DNA of 60,952 nt from Bryobacterales bacterium. GTDB lineage: Bacteria > Acidobacteriota > Terriglobia > Bryobacterales > Bryobacteraceae. Below the pieces are notes generated by a model that saw nothing but the letters and a program-made list of their open reading frames with translations, made no database searches and was not told the origin of the DNA. The first letter of the stretch is position 1. Every line of letters starts with the position of its first letter. This document shows, piece by piece, positions 41,855 to 50,823 of the stretch. The position numbers and the translations under genes are program-made. Where the stretch lies: assembly GCA_003167495.1 (NCBI GenBank), contig PMSX01000369.1, positions 1-60,952 on the forward strand. The letters are read 5' to 3'.

Positions 41855-42082
41855 ATGTCCCAGACCCGCAAGAAATTCGCTACCCAGGTCAATTCCGAAA
41901 TCCTGTCGGCTGTGCGCGCGCTCGCCGACACGGAAGGCCGTCAGCTTCAGGTGCTCGTGGAAGAAGCGTTCGCCGACCTGCTCGAAAAGCGCAAGAAGGC
42001 CATGCCCCGCGCGCACGTCACGGGCGCCTATCTCGCCAGCCACGAAAAGTACAGCGCGCTTTACAAGAAGCTCGCTGAATGA
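41855..42082 (+). CDS. Antitoxin of Doc-type pair
   Basis: This 75-residue protein has a ribbon-helix-helix-like layout (KFATQVNSEILSAVRALADT, then LQVLVEEAFADLLEKRKKAM) and a polar C-terminal tail (YLASHEKYSALYKKLAE) that would wrap and neutralise the toxin. AGAGGAGAG precedes the ATG. Its stop overlaps the toxin's ATG (ATGA at 42079-42082), the usual antitoxin-first coupling. A palindromic operator lies 33 bases upstream of the start. It resembles chromosomal Doc partners more than P1 Phd. Confidence 0.82.
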   Translation: MSQTRKKFATQVNSEILSAVRALADTEGRQLQVLVEEAFADLLEKRKKAMPRAHVTGAYLASHEKYSALYKKLAE

Positions 42083-42465
42083 CGGAGGACCTCACGATGG
42101 CCGAAGTTCTGGCTATGCACGCCGATCAGGTCCAGCGTTATGGTGGCTCCCATGGCGTCAGAGACCCAGGACTGCTGGAATCCGCCCTCTACAGGCCGCA
42201 GACCGGTTATTACGCCGACCTGATCGAGGAAGCCGCCGCGCTTTGGGAAAGCCTCGCCCGGAACCATGCCTTCATCGACGGGAGCAAGCGCACGGCTTTC
42301 GCCGCCACGTATACCTTTCTCGCCATCAATGGCGCGCGCCTCACGGCGGACGCGGAGGAGACTTACGGTGTCGTGGTCTCGCTTTACGAAGCGAACCAGT
42401 TCAGTTTCGACAGGCTTGTGCCATGGCTGCGCGATCATGTCGCGCGCGATTCCCCGGGAAAGTAA
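42079..42465 (+). CDS. doc: Doc-family (Fic fold) toxin
   Basis: This 128-residue death-on-curing toxin would inactivate elongation factor Tu by phosphorylation, as P1 Doc does. It shows GGSHGVRDPGLLESALYRPQ at the start and the Fic motif HAFIDGSKRTAF (His63, Asp67, Lys70, Arg71). The usual Asn of HxFxDxNKR is Ser69 here, a change near the nucleotide-phosphate loop that could alter activity. It is translationally coupled to the antitoxin. The pair probably stabilises the integrative element. Confidence 0.88.
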   Translation: MTEDLTMAEVLAMHADQVQRYGGSHGVRDPGLLESALYRPQTGYYADLIEEAAALWESLARNHAFIDGSKRTAFAATYTFLAINGARLTADAEETYGVVVSLYEANQFSFDRLVPWLRDHVARDSPGK

Positions 42466-43179
42466 CCGCGTGGGCACGCCCCAAATGCGTTCTGCGTCAC
42501 GTGTAGTGTCATTGGACTCAATCACCCGCGCGGGCGGCAGCGGGCCGAAATCGGCCCAAGCCTCATGGTCAGGCTGACAGCCCCCGGAAAATATGCCCCG
42601 TCGCACGTTCCACTGGCTCGCCTTCGGTAGTCCCGGTTTGCTGCGGGCACTTCCTAGCCCCCCGAGCGCCTCCTCACCACCAACGCCGTCATTTCACTAG
42701 GCACGCTCGTCGAGTGGCTCCCTTTCCGTTATTTTGCGAATGACCGGCGGCTATTTGCGAATGACCCATGAGACGGGCTTCCCGCCTCAATAAATACAAG
42801 GGTCCGGCCTCCTTTGTCCGTTTCGCTATCACTCACGCGAGCATCCTAGCGGCCTCTTTGATGTCTCCGGGAAAAGATTCCAGACGTCCCAAAGATTTAG
42901 CTTGTCCGGTTGAGGGTCGGCCAGTATCTCACCAACCCATCGAAAGAAGTCGCAGTTTTTCTTCGGTCGGGATATCCGCTCCTTCTTCCCATGGCTCTCG
43001 GGACAGCCAATAGAACCTGGCGTTATAAAACCGGCCGGCACGCCTTGTGCCGCATGTGTGTGATTGTTCATTACTTCATCCTTTCTTTCACGCATTTCCC
43101 TCGCTTGACTTCGCTGGACTACAAGCACGAACAGCGGCTTCGCGTAGAACCTGTCTTTCTGTTTGTCGTCGTCACATAG
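42466..43179. other. Decayed region downstream of Doc pair
   Basis: About 700 bases without an intact recognisable gene. A minus-strand frame (42829-43350) carries the C-terminal part of the TraM-like relic and then continues into unrelated residues (MNNHTHAAQGVPAGFITPGS onward), which could be part of a further relic. Nothing else is supported. Confidence 0.4.
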
Positions 43180-43559
43180 CCCCTGCTTTCTACTACGCTT
43201 CGGCAACTCCACCTTGGTTGGCTTCGCCGGCGTATGAACGCACTCAATCTGCGAACCGATATTCTCAGGAGCATCCGCCGTTTGGCTATTCTCTACCATG
43301 CCGCAAAAACCGCCCAGTAGGAAGACAATCACAACAATGAGCGCCTTCATGATCCACCCATCCTTAAGTTTTCCTGAAACAGCCGCTCATTGTGCTCTTC
43401 GACCGTCCGCGCGGCTGTCACGAGTTTGGCGGTTCCCGTGTCAATCCGAGAGACCACGGTGCCGAGCGATGACGTGAGATCGCCGCATAGTGCGTTAAGC
43501 GTTGTGACGGCGGACCCCAGCAACCCGACTGTGTCGCGAAGCCCCGTCTTTGCAATCTG
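43180..43559 (-). pseudogene. TraM-like relic (third copy)
   Basis: Translation of the minus strand gives KLVTAARTVEEHNERLFQE, then after a one-base frameshift KALIVVIVFLLGGFCGM and NIGSQIECVHTPAKP. This matches the intact 249-residue protein at 49315-50064 (KLVSAARDVEVHNERLIQE, KALVVLIVFLLGGFCGI, NIGSQIEMVQTPALP). The 5' part is cut off by the ISL3-type remnant at about 43,555, the frame is broken near 43,360, and the original stop is lost. It shows that a third, related transfer module once lay here. DNA similarity to the 49-kb copy is evident by eye around the membrane segment. Confidence 0.8.
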
Positions 43560-44590
43560 TTGAGCACGCGCCGCGCTGTCCGGCTTGTTCCAAATCCCGC
43601 GTGTCGTATCACAGCCGCTACGTCAGGCGATTACGTGACTTGCCGTGGCAGGGAAGGCCGGTTGAAATTCATCTGCAAACACGACGCTTTCGCTGCAGGA
43701 ACCTGGAATGCGCCCGGAAGATCTTCGCAGAACGTTTGCCAGCCGTAGCGGCTTGGAAGGCGCGAGAAAGCACGCGGCTGTGCGAGATCGTGGGCCTGGT
43801 CGGTTATGCTCTCGGTGGATTGGCTGGCGAGCGACTCCTGAATCGGCTAGGAATCAAGAGAGGCGACGATACTGTCTTACGCCACGTCAAAACACGAGGC
43901 CGCGCAGCAAGCCAACCGAAAGCGCGAGTGCTGAGCGTTGACGATTGGACTTGGCGCAAGAAGCAGCGCTACGGAACAATGCTGATGGACTTGGAGCGGT
44001 CACAGGTGATCGACTTGCTTGCTGTGCGATCCGCCGATAGCTTTGCCGAGTGGCTTGGTTTGCATCCAGAGGTTGAGGTGATCAATCGCGATCGGTCCAG
44101 CTTGCACGCCAATGGAGGACACCAGGGCGCGCCTTCTGCCGTTCAAATCACCGACTGTTTCCACCTGGTTTCCAATCTGAGTGAAGCCGTGGGACGCGAT
44201 ATTCAGCAATTGCAGATCGACGCGCGAAAGCAACTGGCGCAAAGCGAAACGCGCGAGCAGGGAAAGACAAATAAACTGACACTGGTCGAAGCGCGGCGCC
44301 AGAGATGCCGGCAGGCGCGTTACCAGCGATATATGACGGTGCGTAAATTACACCGTCAAGGTCACACTCAGCAAGAGATCGCGGAAAGGATTGGCATCAG
44401 AGCGGGCACCGTCTCACGATTGCTAAATGCGCCGACATTCCCAGAGCGCCAGATCCGAAGCGACCGGCGACGGGATCAGGCCCTTTTCTTCAGAGCCGCA
44501 GGCGTGGCTTGCAGCCGTCCTTGACTCGAACCCACTACTTTGCTGGCCGCGTATCGGCGCTGCTCAACATGCGGCCGCGAATGCTATCAG
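43553..44590 (+). pseudogene. Truncated ISL3-family transposase
   Basis: The frame 43550-44524 encodes the zinc-finger region (CPAC, then SRYVRRLRDLPWQGRPVEIH and RRFRCRNLECARKIF). It also encodes the DDE core (VLSVDDWTWRKKQRYGTMLM, then LEVINRDRSS-type VEVINRDRSSLHA, and QITDCFHLVSNL) of an ISL3 transposase. The N-terminus is shortened by about 25 residues. After RRRDQALF the frame shifts and continues as LTRTHYFAGRVSALLNM in another frame, stopping near 44,590 well short of a normal C-terminus. It interrupts the TraM-like relic, so it entered that module before both decayed. Terminal repeats were not found. Confidence 0.85.
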
Positions 44591-44681
44591 CGGCGGGCGG
44601 CTGCAGCGCCGAGGCTGAGGGGTTCCACCGGGGGTTCCACCCCTGGCACGCACAGTTGGTTATCATGATTGAACCCGGCCC

Positions 44682-45068
44682 ATGGAAATTTTCAAGAAAT
44701 TGCTGGTGCTCATCGTGACGCTCTTTGTTACGATGCTTCCTTTCGGTTTCAGCTTCGCCAGGAATACGAACCAAACTTGGCATGACCTCTTTGGTAGAGG
44801 CGAAGCATTGTTATTGGGAGTAGCGTTCGGGGCTGATGTCCTCGCTAGATCTTTCATTCAGACCAAGGACCGGCCCACCCGCTTAATCATCGGTCTTTTC
44901 GCTGGGCTCATTTGCGCGGTAGACCTGGTTTTTTACGGGTACGCCACCACCGTCGAGGCCACACCTGGCGCAATTGCGCCTGTTGCTGCAATTTCTCTGT
45001 GGTCCCTCATCTGCCTTTTGGCCAGTGTCCTTCTCGAAATTGCCGTTATACTAGAAGAGGAGCTATAG
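44682..45068 (+). CDS. Small four-span membrane protein
   Basis: This 128-residue hydrophobic protein has about four predicted spans: KKLLVLIVTLFVTMLPFGFS, EALLLGVAFGADVLA, IIGLFAGLICAVDLVFYGYA and SLWSLICLLASVLLEIAVIL. Charged loops lie between them. No family was recognised. The ATG at 44682 lacks a strong ribosome-binding site. It is followed 5 bases later by another small membrane-protein gene, so the two may form a bicistron. Regular hydrophobic periodicity and lack of rare stops make it likely real, but function is unknown. Confidence 0.55.
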   Translation: MEIFKKLLVLIVTLFVTMLPFGFSFARNTNQTWHDLFGRGEALLLGVAFGADVLARSFIQTKDRPTRLIIGLFAGLICAVDLVFYGYATTVEATPGAIAPVAAISLWSLICLLASVLLEIAVILEEEL

Positions 45069-45073
45069 TTTCC

Positions 45074-45217
45074 ATGACCCCACAACTCTATGGTATTGGC
45101 GCGCTTCTTCTCGGCGTGGCTGCAATCTTGAGTGCTATTTTTAAACGCCAAATCAACAAAGCGCTATCGGCAAATTCATCCGCCCACAGTACCCCAAAGG
45201 GCGCCGTTCACCTGTAG
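45074..45217 (+). CDS. 47-residue single-span protein
   Basis: This short protein reads MTPQLYGIGALLLGVAAILS followed by a basic end (AIFKRQINKALS) and a polar tail, giving one N-terminal membrane span. GAGGAG lies about 12 bases before the ATG. It follows the four-span protein gene with a 5-base gap, suggesting co-expression. It is too short for the family to be recognised. Confidence is moderate because this area is rich in decayed sequence. Confidence 0.4.
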   Translation: MTPQLYGIGALLLGVAAILSAIFKRQINKALSANSSAHSTPKGAVHL

Positions 45218-45569
45218 TTCCCTGCCCTCGAGTTTCTTCGCGCACGAAAAGTCCCAGAAAGCCCAGAACGGCGCGCCAGGCGTCGGGCGGCTGCAGCGCC
45301 CTTCTGCCAAGGCCAGGTCGCGCGATTTCCAACGCAATCGATTTCATGCTGGCAAGAAAGACGAGCCGTCATGAGCGATTGCCCCTGGTGTTGGAAGCAT
45401 CCGACACCTCAACGGAGTCCACTCCGCGGCTAGATATCTACTGGATACAAGGCCGCTGGTGGCCGCTCGTTACCGGAACAAAGAATGAGAATGCTGTCGT
45501 CGACTCCGTCGACAGGCGGTATTTCGGCTTTGCCTTTTCAGGCAGGCCATGTACGACCTGAAATGGAGA

Positions 45570-47144
45570 CCTCGCCGTTACCGGCAGTGATCAATGGAGG
45601 GATTGGCGGGAGCAATTGGTCAGCGAGGACGAGTTCACAGCGTTGTGCCGGTCATATTGCGTTCGCGCCGGGTCGAAGCCGGCGCTTTTGTCCAGTGACT
45701 GCTAGCGTCATTGCGCCAAACCGCAACCGAAACGAATTGGGCATACCCCCGAGAACGCCCATCTGGAAATCGAAAACGGCATTCCGATGCTGAAGCGGCT
45801 CAAGAGAAAGCCGGATCCCGAGGGCCGGGCACGCCTGGAACAGATGATTAAGGAACGGCTACAACCGACCGGCATCATGGAGGTGCTGGTAGACACTCAG
45901 CACTGGTTGGATTGGACCCGGCGATTTGGCCCGATTTCCGTGTACGATGCGAAGCTTGATGACCCTGTAGGCCGTTACATCGCAACCACATTCTGCTACG
46001 GCTACCACTTCGGGCCGAAGCAGACGGCACGGTCGCGGCCTGGATCGGCGACAAGTCTCTTTTGTGAACCAGCGGCACGTAACCGAGCAGAAGCTGAATG
46101 AGGCTATCGACATCGTCGTTGACGGCTACAGGGCATTCCCGCTCCCTGAAGCATGGGGATTGGGGAAAACGGCATCAGCAGACGGCACGCAATGGGATCT
46201 GTATCCCCAGAACTTCATGTCGGAGTACCAGATTCGCTATGGCGACTGGGGCGGCTTGGGTTACTACCTTGTTGCCGATGATTATATCGCGTTGTTCTCG
46301 CGATTCAGCACGTGCGGCTCTTGGGAAGGCCACGACATTTTGGATTTCGTGACGGAGACCGATGAATCTTTGCACCCTGAGATTGTGCACACCGACACTC
46401 AGGGCCAGAGTGCAGCCATTCTCGGATTGGCCCATCTGCTCGGAATCCAGCTGATGCCGCGCATTCGGCATTGGAAGGACCTTCGTCTTTATCGCGCTAG
46501 CTTCGAAGACCGCTACGAGCACATCGATGCACTGCTTACGAAGGAAATGGACTGGAAGTTGATTGCCGCGTTTTGGCCGGACATGCTGAGAGTAGCCGTT
46601 TCCATTGCTGACGGCCGGGTCACTCCTTCCACCGTTCTCCGGCGGCTCGCAACGTACACCCGCAAAAACAAGCTGTCCTTCGCGTTTTGCGAGCTTGGTT
46701 GCGCTGTCCGGACGATATTTCTGTTGCGATTCCTCACCGACATTGACCTGCGCCATAGAATCCGAGGGGCCACGAACAAGAGTGAGCGTTCAACAAATTC
46801 GCTCAGTGGGGGTTTTTGCAGGCGGGGGCGTGATCGTGGAGAACCTTCGTGACGAGCAGCGCAAGATCATCAAATACAATCACCTCGCAACGAATCTGCT
46901 GATTTACCACAACGTCGTCAACATGAGCCGCGCGTTAGCACGACTGGTCATGGAGGGGCACGAAGTCAGTCCGGATGCCTTATCCGCTATTAGCCCATAT
47001 CAGACGGAACATATCAACCGATACGGATCGTACAAGCTTCGGCTGGACAGAACACCAGAGCCGATCGATGAAGTCCTGAAGCGGCCACCTCAGAGTGAGA
47101 AATCGACCGTTGTGGTCATCCGCCGAGCCCAGGGCCTGTCCTAA
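45570..47144 (+). pseudogene. Degraded Tn3-family transposase
   Basis: Successive frames together spell the C-terminal half of a Tn3-type transposase. An in-frame stop follows LCRSYCVRAGSKPALLSSDC. Then come NAHLEIENGIPMLKRLKRKP, WTRRFGPISVYDAKLDDPVG and FCYGYHFGPKQTARS. A frameshift near 46,060 leads to NQRHVTEQKLNEAIDIVVDG, SADGTQWDLYPQNFMSEYQI, HTDTQGQSAAILGLAHLLGI and LMPRIRHWKDLRLYR, and another near 46,790 to NLRDEQRKIIKYNHLATNLL and SPYQTEHINRYGSYKL. The DDE core is recognisable but interrupted, and the N-terminal half is missing. Bases 45218-45569 before it hold no gene and may be further decayed transposon sequence. Confidence 0.85.
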
Positions 47145-47269
47145 ATTAAGAGATCAATGGGTTTTTAGAAGCAATCCTTACCGCTACCTTATTACACATC
47201 GCCGTACAATTGACGGCTATCCAGTGGCAGGTATAGCGGCCCGCCTTTTCACCTTCAAGTGTAGAATGT

Positions 47270-47288
47270 GTTATACGTTATGTATAAC
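47270..47288 (+). promoter_or_regulatory. Palindromic operator over the brnT start codon
   Basis: GTTATACGTTATGTATAAC is an inverted repeat with 7-bp arms (GTTATAC/GTATAAC) and a 5-nt centre. The ATG of brnT is at 47280-47282, inside the repeat. Binding here by the BrnA antitoxin or the BrnTA complex would block transcription or translation initiation. It is inferred from symmetry and position. Confidence 0.5.
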
Positions 47289-47606
47289 GGAACTTGGGAT
47301 TGGGATGACGCTAAAAACGAACTCAACCTCAAAAACCACAGGTTCGATTTTTGGCACGCCAAGAAGGTCTTCGAAGATCCAAATCACATGATAGAAAAAG
47401 ACCGAATCGACCCTCAAACCCGCGAGCAACGTTGGCATGCCATTGGGCTGGTCAACGGCCTAGTCATCACGCTAAGTCACACGTACCGAAGGAAGGACGA
47501 TGCCAAAAACGAAAAGGGCTATTACATCCACATCATCAGCGCGTTTAAAAGCAAAAAGAGCGACGAACTCCGCTACTTTAAACAGATCTACGTCCAAGAT
47601 CCCTAG
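47280..47606 (+). CDS. brnT: BrnT-family toxin
   Basis: This 108-residue RelE-fold ribonuclease toxin shows the family hallmarks: WDWDDAKNELNLKNHRFDF at the start (usual F.WDxxKxxxNxxKHGxxF), FEDPNHMIEKDR, QRWHAIGLVNGLVITLSHTY, and YYIHIISAFKSKKSDELRYF near the end. ATG at 47280 is preferred over an in-frame GTG at 47268, because family members begin just before the WDW motif and the operator palindrome is centred there. It is followed by BrnA in the usual toxin-first order. Confidence 0.88.
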   Translation: MYNGTWDWDDAKNELNLKNHRFDFWHAKKVFEDPNHMIEKDRIDPQTREQRWHAIGLVNGLVITLSHTYRRKDDAKNEKGYYIHIISAFKSKKSDELRYFKQIYVQDP

Positions 47607-47631
47607 GACCGCGTCGCGCGACTGGGCACCC

Positions 47632-47967
47632 GTGGCGGAACCGCCGGAGTCACCGGAGTTTTGGGAGCGCGTACAGAAGGCGGCCGGGAAGTCTCCGCCT
47701 CTCCCACGCGCCCAAGCACTTGCTTTAAGCAAGCTAGCCAAACGCAAGATCGCCAGCGGCTACAACGGGATGGTAGACACATCCGATGTCAAAGATTTGA
47801 CTGAGGAAGAATTGGCCGCGGGCTTTCGCCCTGAGGCCAAGCAACTCGTCGCTATGCGCCTCGACCGTGACATTCTGGAATGGCTCAAGACGTATGGTAG
47901 TGGCTATTCGACGCGCATCAACGGCATTCTGCGCCACGCGATGGAAGCCGCTGTGAAGGCTGGATGA
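47632..47967 (+). CDS. brnA: BrnA-like antitoxin
   Basis: This antitoxin of about 111 residues has the BrnA C-terminal domain: VDTSDVKDLTEEELAAGFRP, then QLVAMRLDRDILEWLKTYG and GYSTRINGILRHAMEA, a ribbon-helix-helix that binds the operator. The N-terminal start is uncertain. GTG at 47632 lies 25 bases past the brnT stop without a good ribosome-binding site. An in-frame ATG at 47500 has a good GGAAGGA site but would overlap brnT by over 100 bases. The longer N-terminus (KRAITSTSSARLKAKRATNS) is basic and low in complexity. BrnA would neutralise BrnT and repress the pair. Confidence 0.8.
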   Translation: MAEPPESPEFWERVQKAAGKSPPLPRAQALALSKLAKRKIASGYNGMVDTSDVKDLTEEELAAGFRPEAKQLVAMRLDRDILEWLKTYGSGYSTRINGILRHAMEAAVKAG

Positions 47968-48581
47968 GAACTAGATGATCCAGATTTGCGGGAAATGCAG
48001 TTGCTACTACTATCAGCCGAAAACACCCAGACACTAATCGAGTTAACACAATCCCTGATGGCTGCAAATGGTGGCCGCTTTGACGCTGGAAGACATCACT
48101 GCCGCCGCGATGACCAGTCCGAAAAGTAGTTTGTTTATAAAAGTTCGCATGCCAGCAAGGATATACCAACAAAAGCATTTTCGGGGAACCCTGCTCAAGC
48201 ACTGGTACCAAATCAAAAGTCTTCTGGGGAAGCATCCCCCAGTGGTACCGACGGTAAGAGACATCGGCGGCGGCGCGCCAGGCAACGGCCTCTGCCAGGC
48301 CAGAGGCGCGCCGAACACCTTCCGTTAAAAGTAAGGGAGAACCGGGGGAGGAGTGGGTATCTCCCCGTTCTCTATTTTGTACGGAGTTCGCGCGATGGCC
48401 AAGTGCCCGGGCCAAACACTCACATTGGGGTCAAGCGCTGAGCAGGCGCAGTTCCGACTGTACGCGCGTTTCGCGGTGCGTTCAAGAGCCCGACGGGAGA
48501 GTATCCACCGCGGCATCGAGCGACTCGCCGTAAAATTGTTCTCCCATGACAAACGGCTCCGAGTCTGGCCCTGGGCGGGAA
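47968..48581. other. Intergenic region without a supported gene
   Basis: About 610 bases. A minus-strand 35-codon frame at 48043-48150 (MRTFINKLLFGLVIAAAVMS then SSVKAATICSHQGLC) looks like a signal peptide with a short tail and could be a truncated exported protein, but it lacks a ribosome-binding site. A small stem CTGGGG/CCCCAG occurs near 48,225. Other frames look like shadows. Confidence 0.35.
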
Positions 48582-48872
48582 TCAGTCGGGTTTAGTATCA
48601 GCAGGAGGACCTTGGGTCCAGGCAGCGACTTTTTCTCCCTCAGGTGGCTCAACAGTTGGGCCGCACAGGCAGAAGACTTGGGCAACCCACACAATATCCT
48701 TTGTTTTCACGGAACGGAACTCGTTTACGGTCTCACCACGGTAGCACTCGTCGGCACTTTTTGGGCACGGACCCGAACAGGGCCACTCATTAAGCGACTC
48801 CAACCACTTCAGCGCCTTCTCTTTTGTCTTCCGAGTTGAAGAAAGGCCACTTCCACATTTAATAACCGGCAT
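48582..48872 (-). CDS. Cysteine-containing small protein, unknown
   Basis: This 96-residue protein has a central motif WPCSGPCPKSADECYRGE and a later VFCLCGP, which might bind a metal. It ends in a proline- and charge-rich tail. The amphipathic EKALKWLESLNEW and the ordered cysteine pattern suggest a genuine protein, although the ATG at 48872 has no clear ribosome-binding site. No family is recognised. It lies alone in the variable region of element B, about 200 bases from the end of the transfer block. A degraded fragment or spurious frame cannot be excluded. Confidence 0.4.
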   Translation of the reverse strand: MPVIKCGSGLSSTRKTKEKALKWLESLNEWPCSGPCPKSADECYRGETVNEFRSVKTKDIVWVAQVFCLCGPTVEPPEGEKVAAWTQGPPADTKPD

Positions 48873-49067
48873 AACGATTTCGCTCGCAGCAGATCAGAAC
48901 TGTCTGGATGTATAACCCATTCCGGGAAACAGAACCTTTTGGGGACGGACCGTTTCGGTCAGCCGGCCACACGAGCCTTATCTGCCGGTGGCACCATGGG
49001 CACTCGGTCTGAGTCGTTTCGCTCTCGAGCTGCTTGCGGCACTGACATTTAAAGCACAGCCCGCGGC

Positions 49068-49318
49068 CTAGTTGTCGCTTGCATGGGAGAGGCCTGCCTC
49101 ATCGTTTTGATCGTCACAAAATTGAACGGCAAGCTCCACCGCCATCTCGATGGGCCAACCCTGCTCGTACGCCTCCGCTTCGATACCAGCAGCGATCGCT
49201 GAATGCGTTCGGAACCTCCGAGCTCGGGCGCCAGGTGCTTTCTGATCGTTTCGGCGATCCATTCGCGGGCGAGTTCCCGAAGGTCGACTGTCTGGGTGAT
49301 CACGCCGGTTTGGTTCAT
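49068..49318 (-). pseudogene. Small gene after TraM-like protein, probably frameshifted
   Basis: The ATG at 49318 overlaps the TraM-like stop (ATGA), just as ssb does in element A. The first frame reads MNQTGVITQTVDLRELAREW and IAETIRKHLAPELGGSERI, then turns into arginine-rich nonsense. From that point the neighbouring frame continues sensibly as SAIAAGIEAEAYEQGWPIEM and AVELAVQFCDDQN to a stop at 49068. A missing base near 49,205 would join them into a protein of about 83 residues. It may be a real lesion or a sequencing error. The product is not SSB and is unrecognised. Confidence 0.5.
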
Positions 49319-50064
49319 AGTCCGCTCTTTCTGTTTTTCGGGGGAATTTGTGCAATTGGCAACGCCGGCGTCTGAACCATCTCGATTTGCGAACCGATAT
49401 TCGCGAGAGCATCCACCGTCTGGCGCTTCTCTACCAGAATGCCGCAAAATCCGCCCAAAAGGAACACAATCAGCACAACCAGCGCTTTCATGAGCCAGCC
49501 GTCTTCGATTTTTTCCTGAATGAGCCGCTCGTTGTGAACCTCGACATCTCGCGCGGCAGAAACGAGCTTGGTTGTCTCGTTCGAGATTGTCGACGCAATG
49601 CCTCGGTAATCCTGCACTGCGGGCTTGAACCCTGCAAGAATCTCGCCGGCGAGCGCTCTAATATCCTTCGCGCTCGATGCGAGCATCGCCGTCGTATCCT
49701 GCAGCCCGGTGTCGGCGAGCTGCTGGCGCAAGTTTTCACTCATCGCCCTCGCAACCGCAGCAGGGTCGACGCCCGCCGCGATCTCCTGGGGGAGGCCGGC
49801 GAGGCGTGCATCCACCTGGCCGTGATAATCGGCCGCCACTTTCGTTTGCGATCGCAACTCAGCCAGGAATTCCCCAACAGCGTCTGGTATGCGTTGCCCG
49901 ACTATCGAAACCAGGCCCAGCATTTCCATCAACTGCCGGAACTCATCGCCTGGTGGCAACTCGTTCACGTAAGAAACCAGGGCCGCGTATGTTTCGCGGT
50001 CCTGGGTATTGTCGAGCCGAGCAGCTAGCCCTGCGATCACATTGGGAGTGATGGTCCGATTCAC
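49315..50064 (-). CDS. TraM-position coiled-coil membrane protein (element B)
   Basis: This 249-residue paralogue of the 245-residue protein at 21936-22673 shares DRETYAALVSYVN(E/S)LPPGDE, YHGQVD(A/T)RLA(G/A)LPQEIA and a C-terminal span (KALVVLIVFLLGGFCGILVE) followed by a charged tail ending NRKSGL. GTG at 50064 overlaps the TraL-like stop (GTGA); the longer frame starting at 50133 would lie inside traL and is rejected. The body is helical. Conservation of plan across two intact copies and one relic indicates an important but uncharacterised part of transfer or element maintenance. Confidence 0.75.
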   Translation of the reverse strand: MNRTITPNVIAGLAARLDNTQDRETYAALVSYVNELPPGDEFRQLMEMLGLVSIVGQRIPDAVGEFLAELRSQTKVAADYHGQVDARLAGLPQEIAAGVDPAAVARAMSENLRQQLADTGLQDTTAMLASSAKDIRALAGEILAGFKPAVQDYRGIASTISNETTKLVSAARDVEVHNERLIQEKIEDGWLMKALVVLIVFLLGGFCGILVEKRQTVDALANIGSQIEMVQTPALPIAQIPPKNRKSGL

Positions 50065-50819
50065 AGGATTAACAGGTCCTTCACCCGATCCAATTCCTTG
50101 TAGATGTTGCGCCGATAAGCTTGGGCACGCCAAACGCTCCCGGCCAGCTTGAGCACCGGTAAGTTTGTTTTGCGTTCTGCCACCGCGTTCAGGGTGAGGC
50201 CATGCTCCCGTGCTTCGAACTCGATATCATGCAAGCGGTATTCCATGTTGATAATTTCCGGGTGGAACACTTGCCGGAATTCCACGGCGCCCGGGTCGGT
50301 CTCCCAATAGCCGAAGTCGGACATTTTCACCGTGGCGTTTCTTACGATCAGGTAGTCGACCCGATCCTGTAAAAACGTCGCCCAATCGAGCACACTGGCA
50401 ACGCTGGCCGAATCAGGCGTCACAATGCCGATGGCGGTGAAAGCGACGCCACTTTCCGCCGCTGATTCGTACATCGAATCAAACCACTCATGGGCGACGT
50501 CGCCAGCGCTGGCGCCCATATCGGCAACTGCGATCGGCACACCCTTGTCGAGAACTTCAACGAACTGATCGAGCCCGCGCGCCAGGTGGATGTTACTTTT
50601 ACGAGCCTTCGGGAAGAAATGGGCGAGTGACCCTTGGGCCTTATTCTCCGTGTCCATATCGATCAGAGCGACGGACGTTTTATGCGCCGCGTACCACTCC
50701 ACCAGCATCGTGGCGAAGGCCGTTTTCCCGGTTCCGCCCTTGCCGCCTTGGGTAAACACCACCCGGCTGATTGGCTCAGGCTTCTCAACTGGAACTTGCA
50801 TCTGTGTGACTGCTGCCAT
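50061..50819 (-). CDS. TraL-like ParA-family ATPase (element B)
   Basis: This 252-residue P-loop ATPase has GGKGGTGKTA (residues 25-34), SVALIDMDTENKAQGSLAHF and VAVADMG-type IAVADMGASAG, with the conserved SGVAFTAIGIVTPDSASV. The P-loop ends in Ala where the element A copy has Thr (GKTA against GKTT); the catalytic Lys is kept. It follows the TraK-like gene by 4 bases and overlaps the TraM-like gene. Role as for the element A copy: inferred to assist relaxosome positioning or maintenance, by the traK-traL-traM order of IncP plasmids. Confidence 0.82.
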   Translation of the reverse strand: MAAVTQMQVPVEKPEPISRVVFTQGGKGGTGKTAFATMLVEWYAAHKTSVALIDMDTENKAQGSLAHFFPKARKSNIHLARGLDQFVEVLDKGVPIAVADMGASAGDVAHEWFDSMYESAAESGVAFTAIGIVTPDSASVASVLDWATFLQDRVDYLIVRNATVKMSDFGYWETDPGAVEFRQVFHPEIINMEYRLHDIEFEAREHGLTLNAVAERKTNLPVLKLAGSVWRAQAYRRNIYKELDRVKDLLIL

Positions 50820-50823
50820 AGTT

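Noticed and set aside
42061..42606. 181-codon minus-strand frame
   Set aside because: It is antisense to the Doc toxin gene, which has a clear Fic motif and antitoxin coupling.
46175..46756. 193-codon minus-strand frame
   Set aside because: It is antisense to the recognisable Tn3 transposase core.
47500..47631. Long N-terminus for BrnA from ATG 47500
   Set aside because: It would overlap brnT by more than 100 bases in a region where the brnT frame matches its family; kept only as an alternative because its ribosome-binding site is good.
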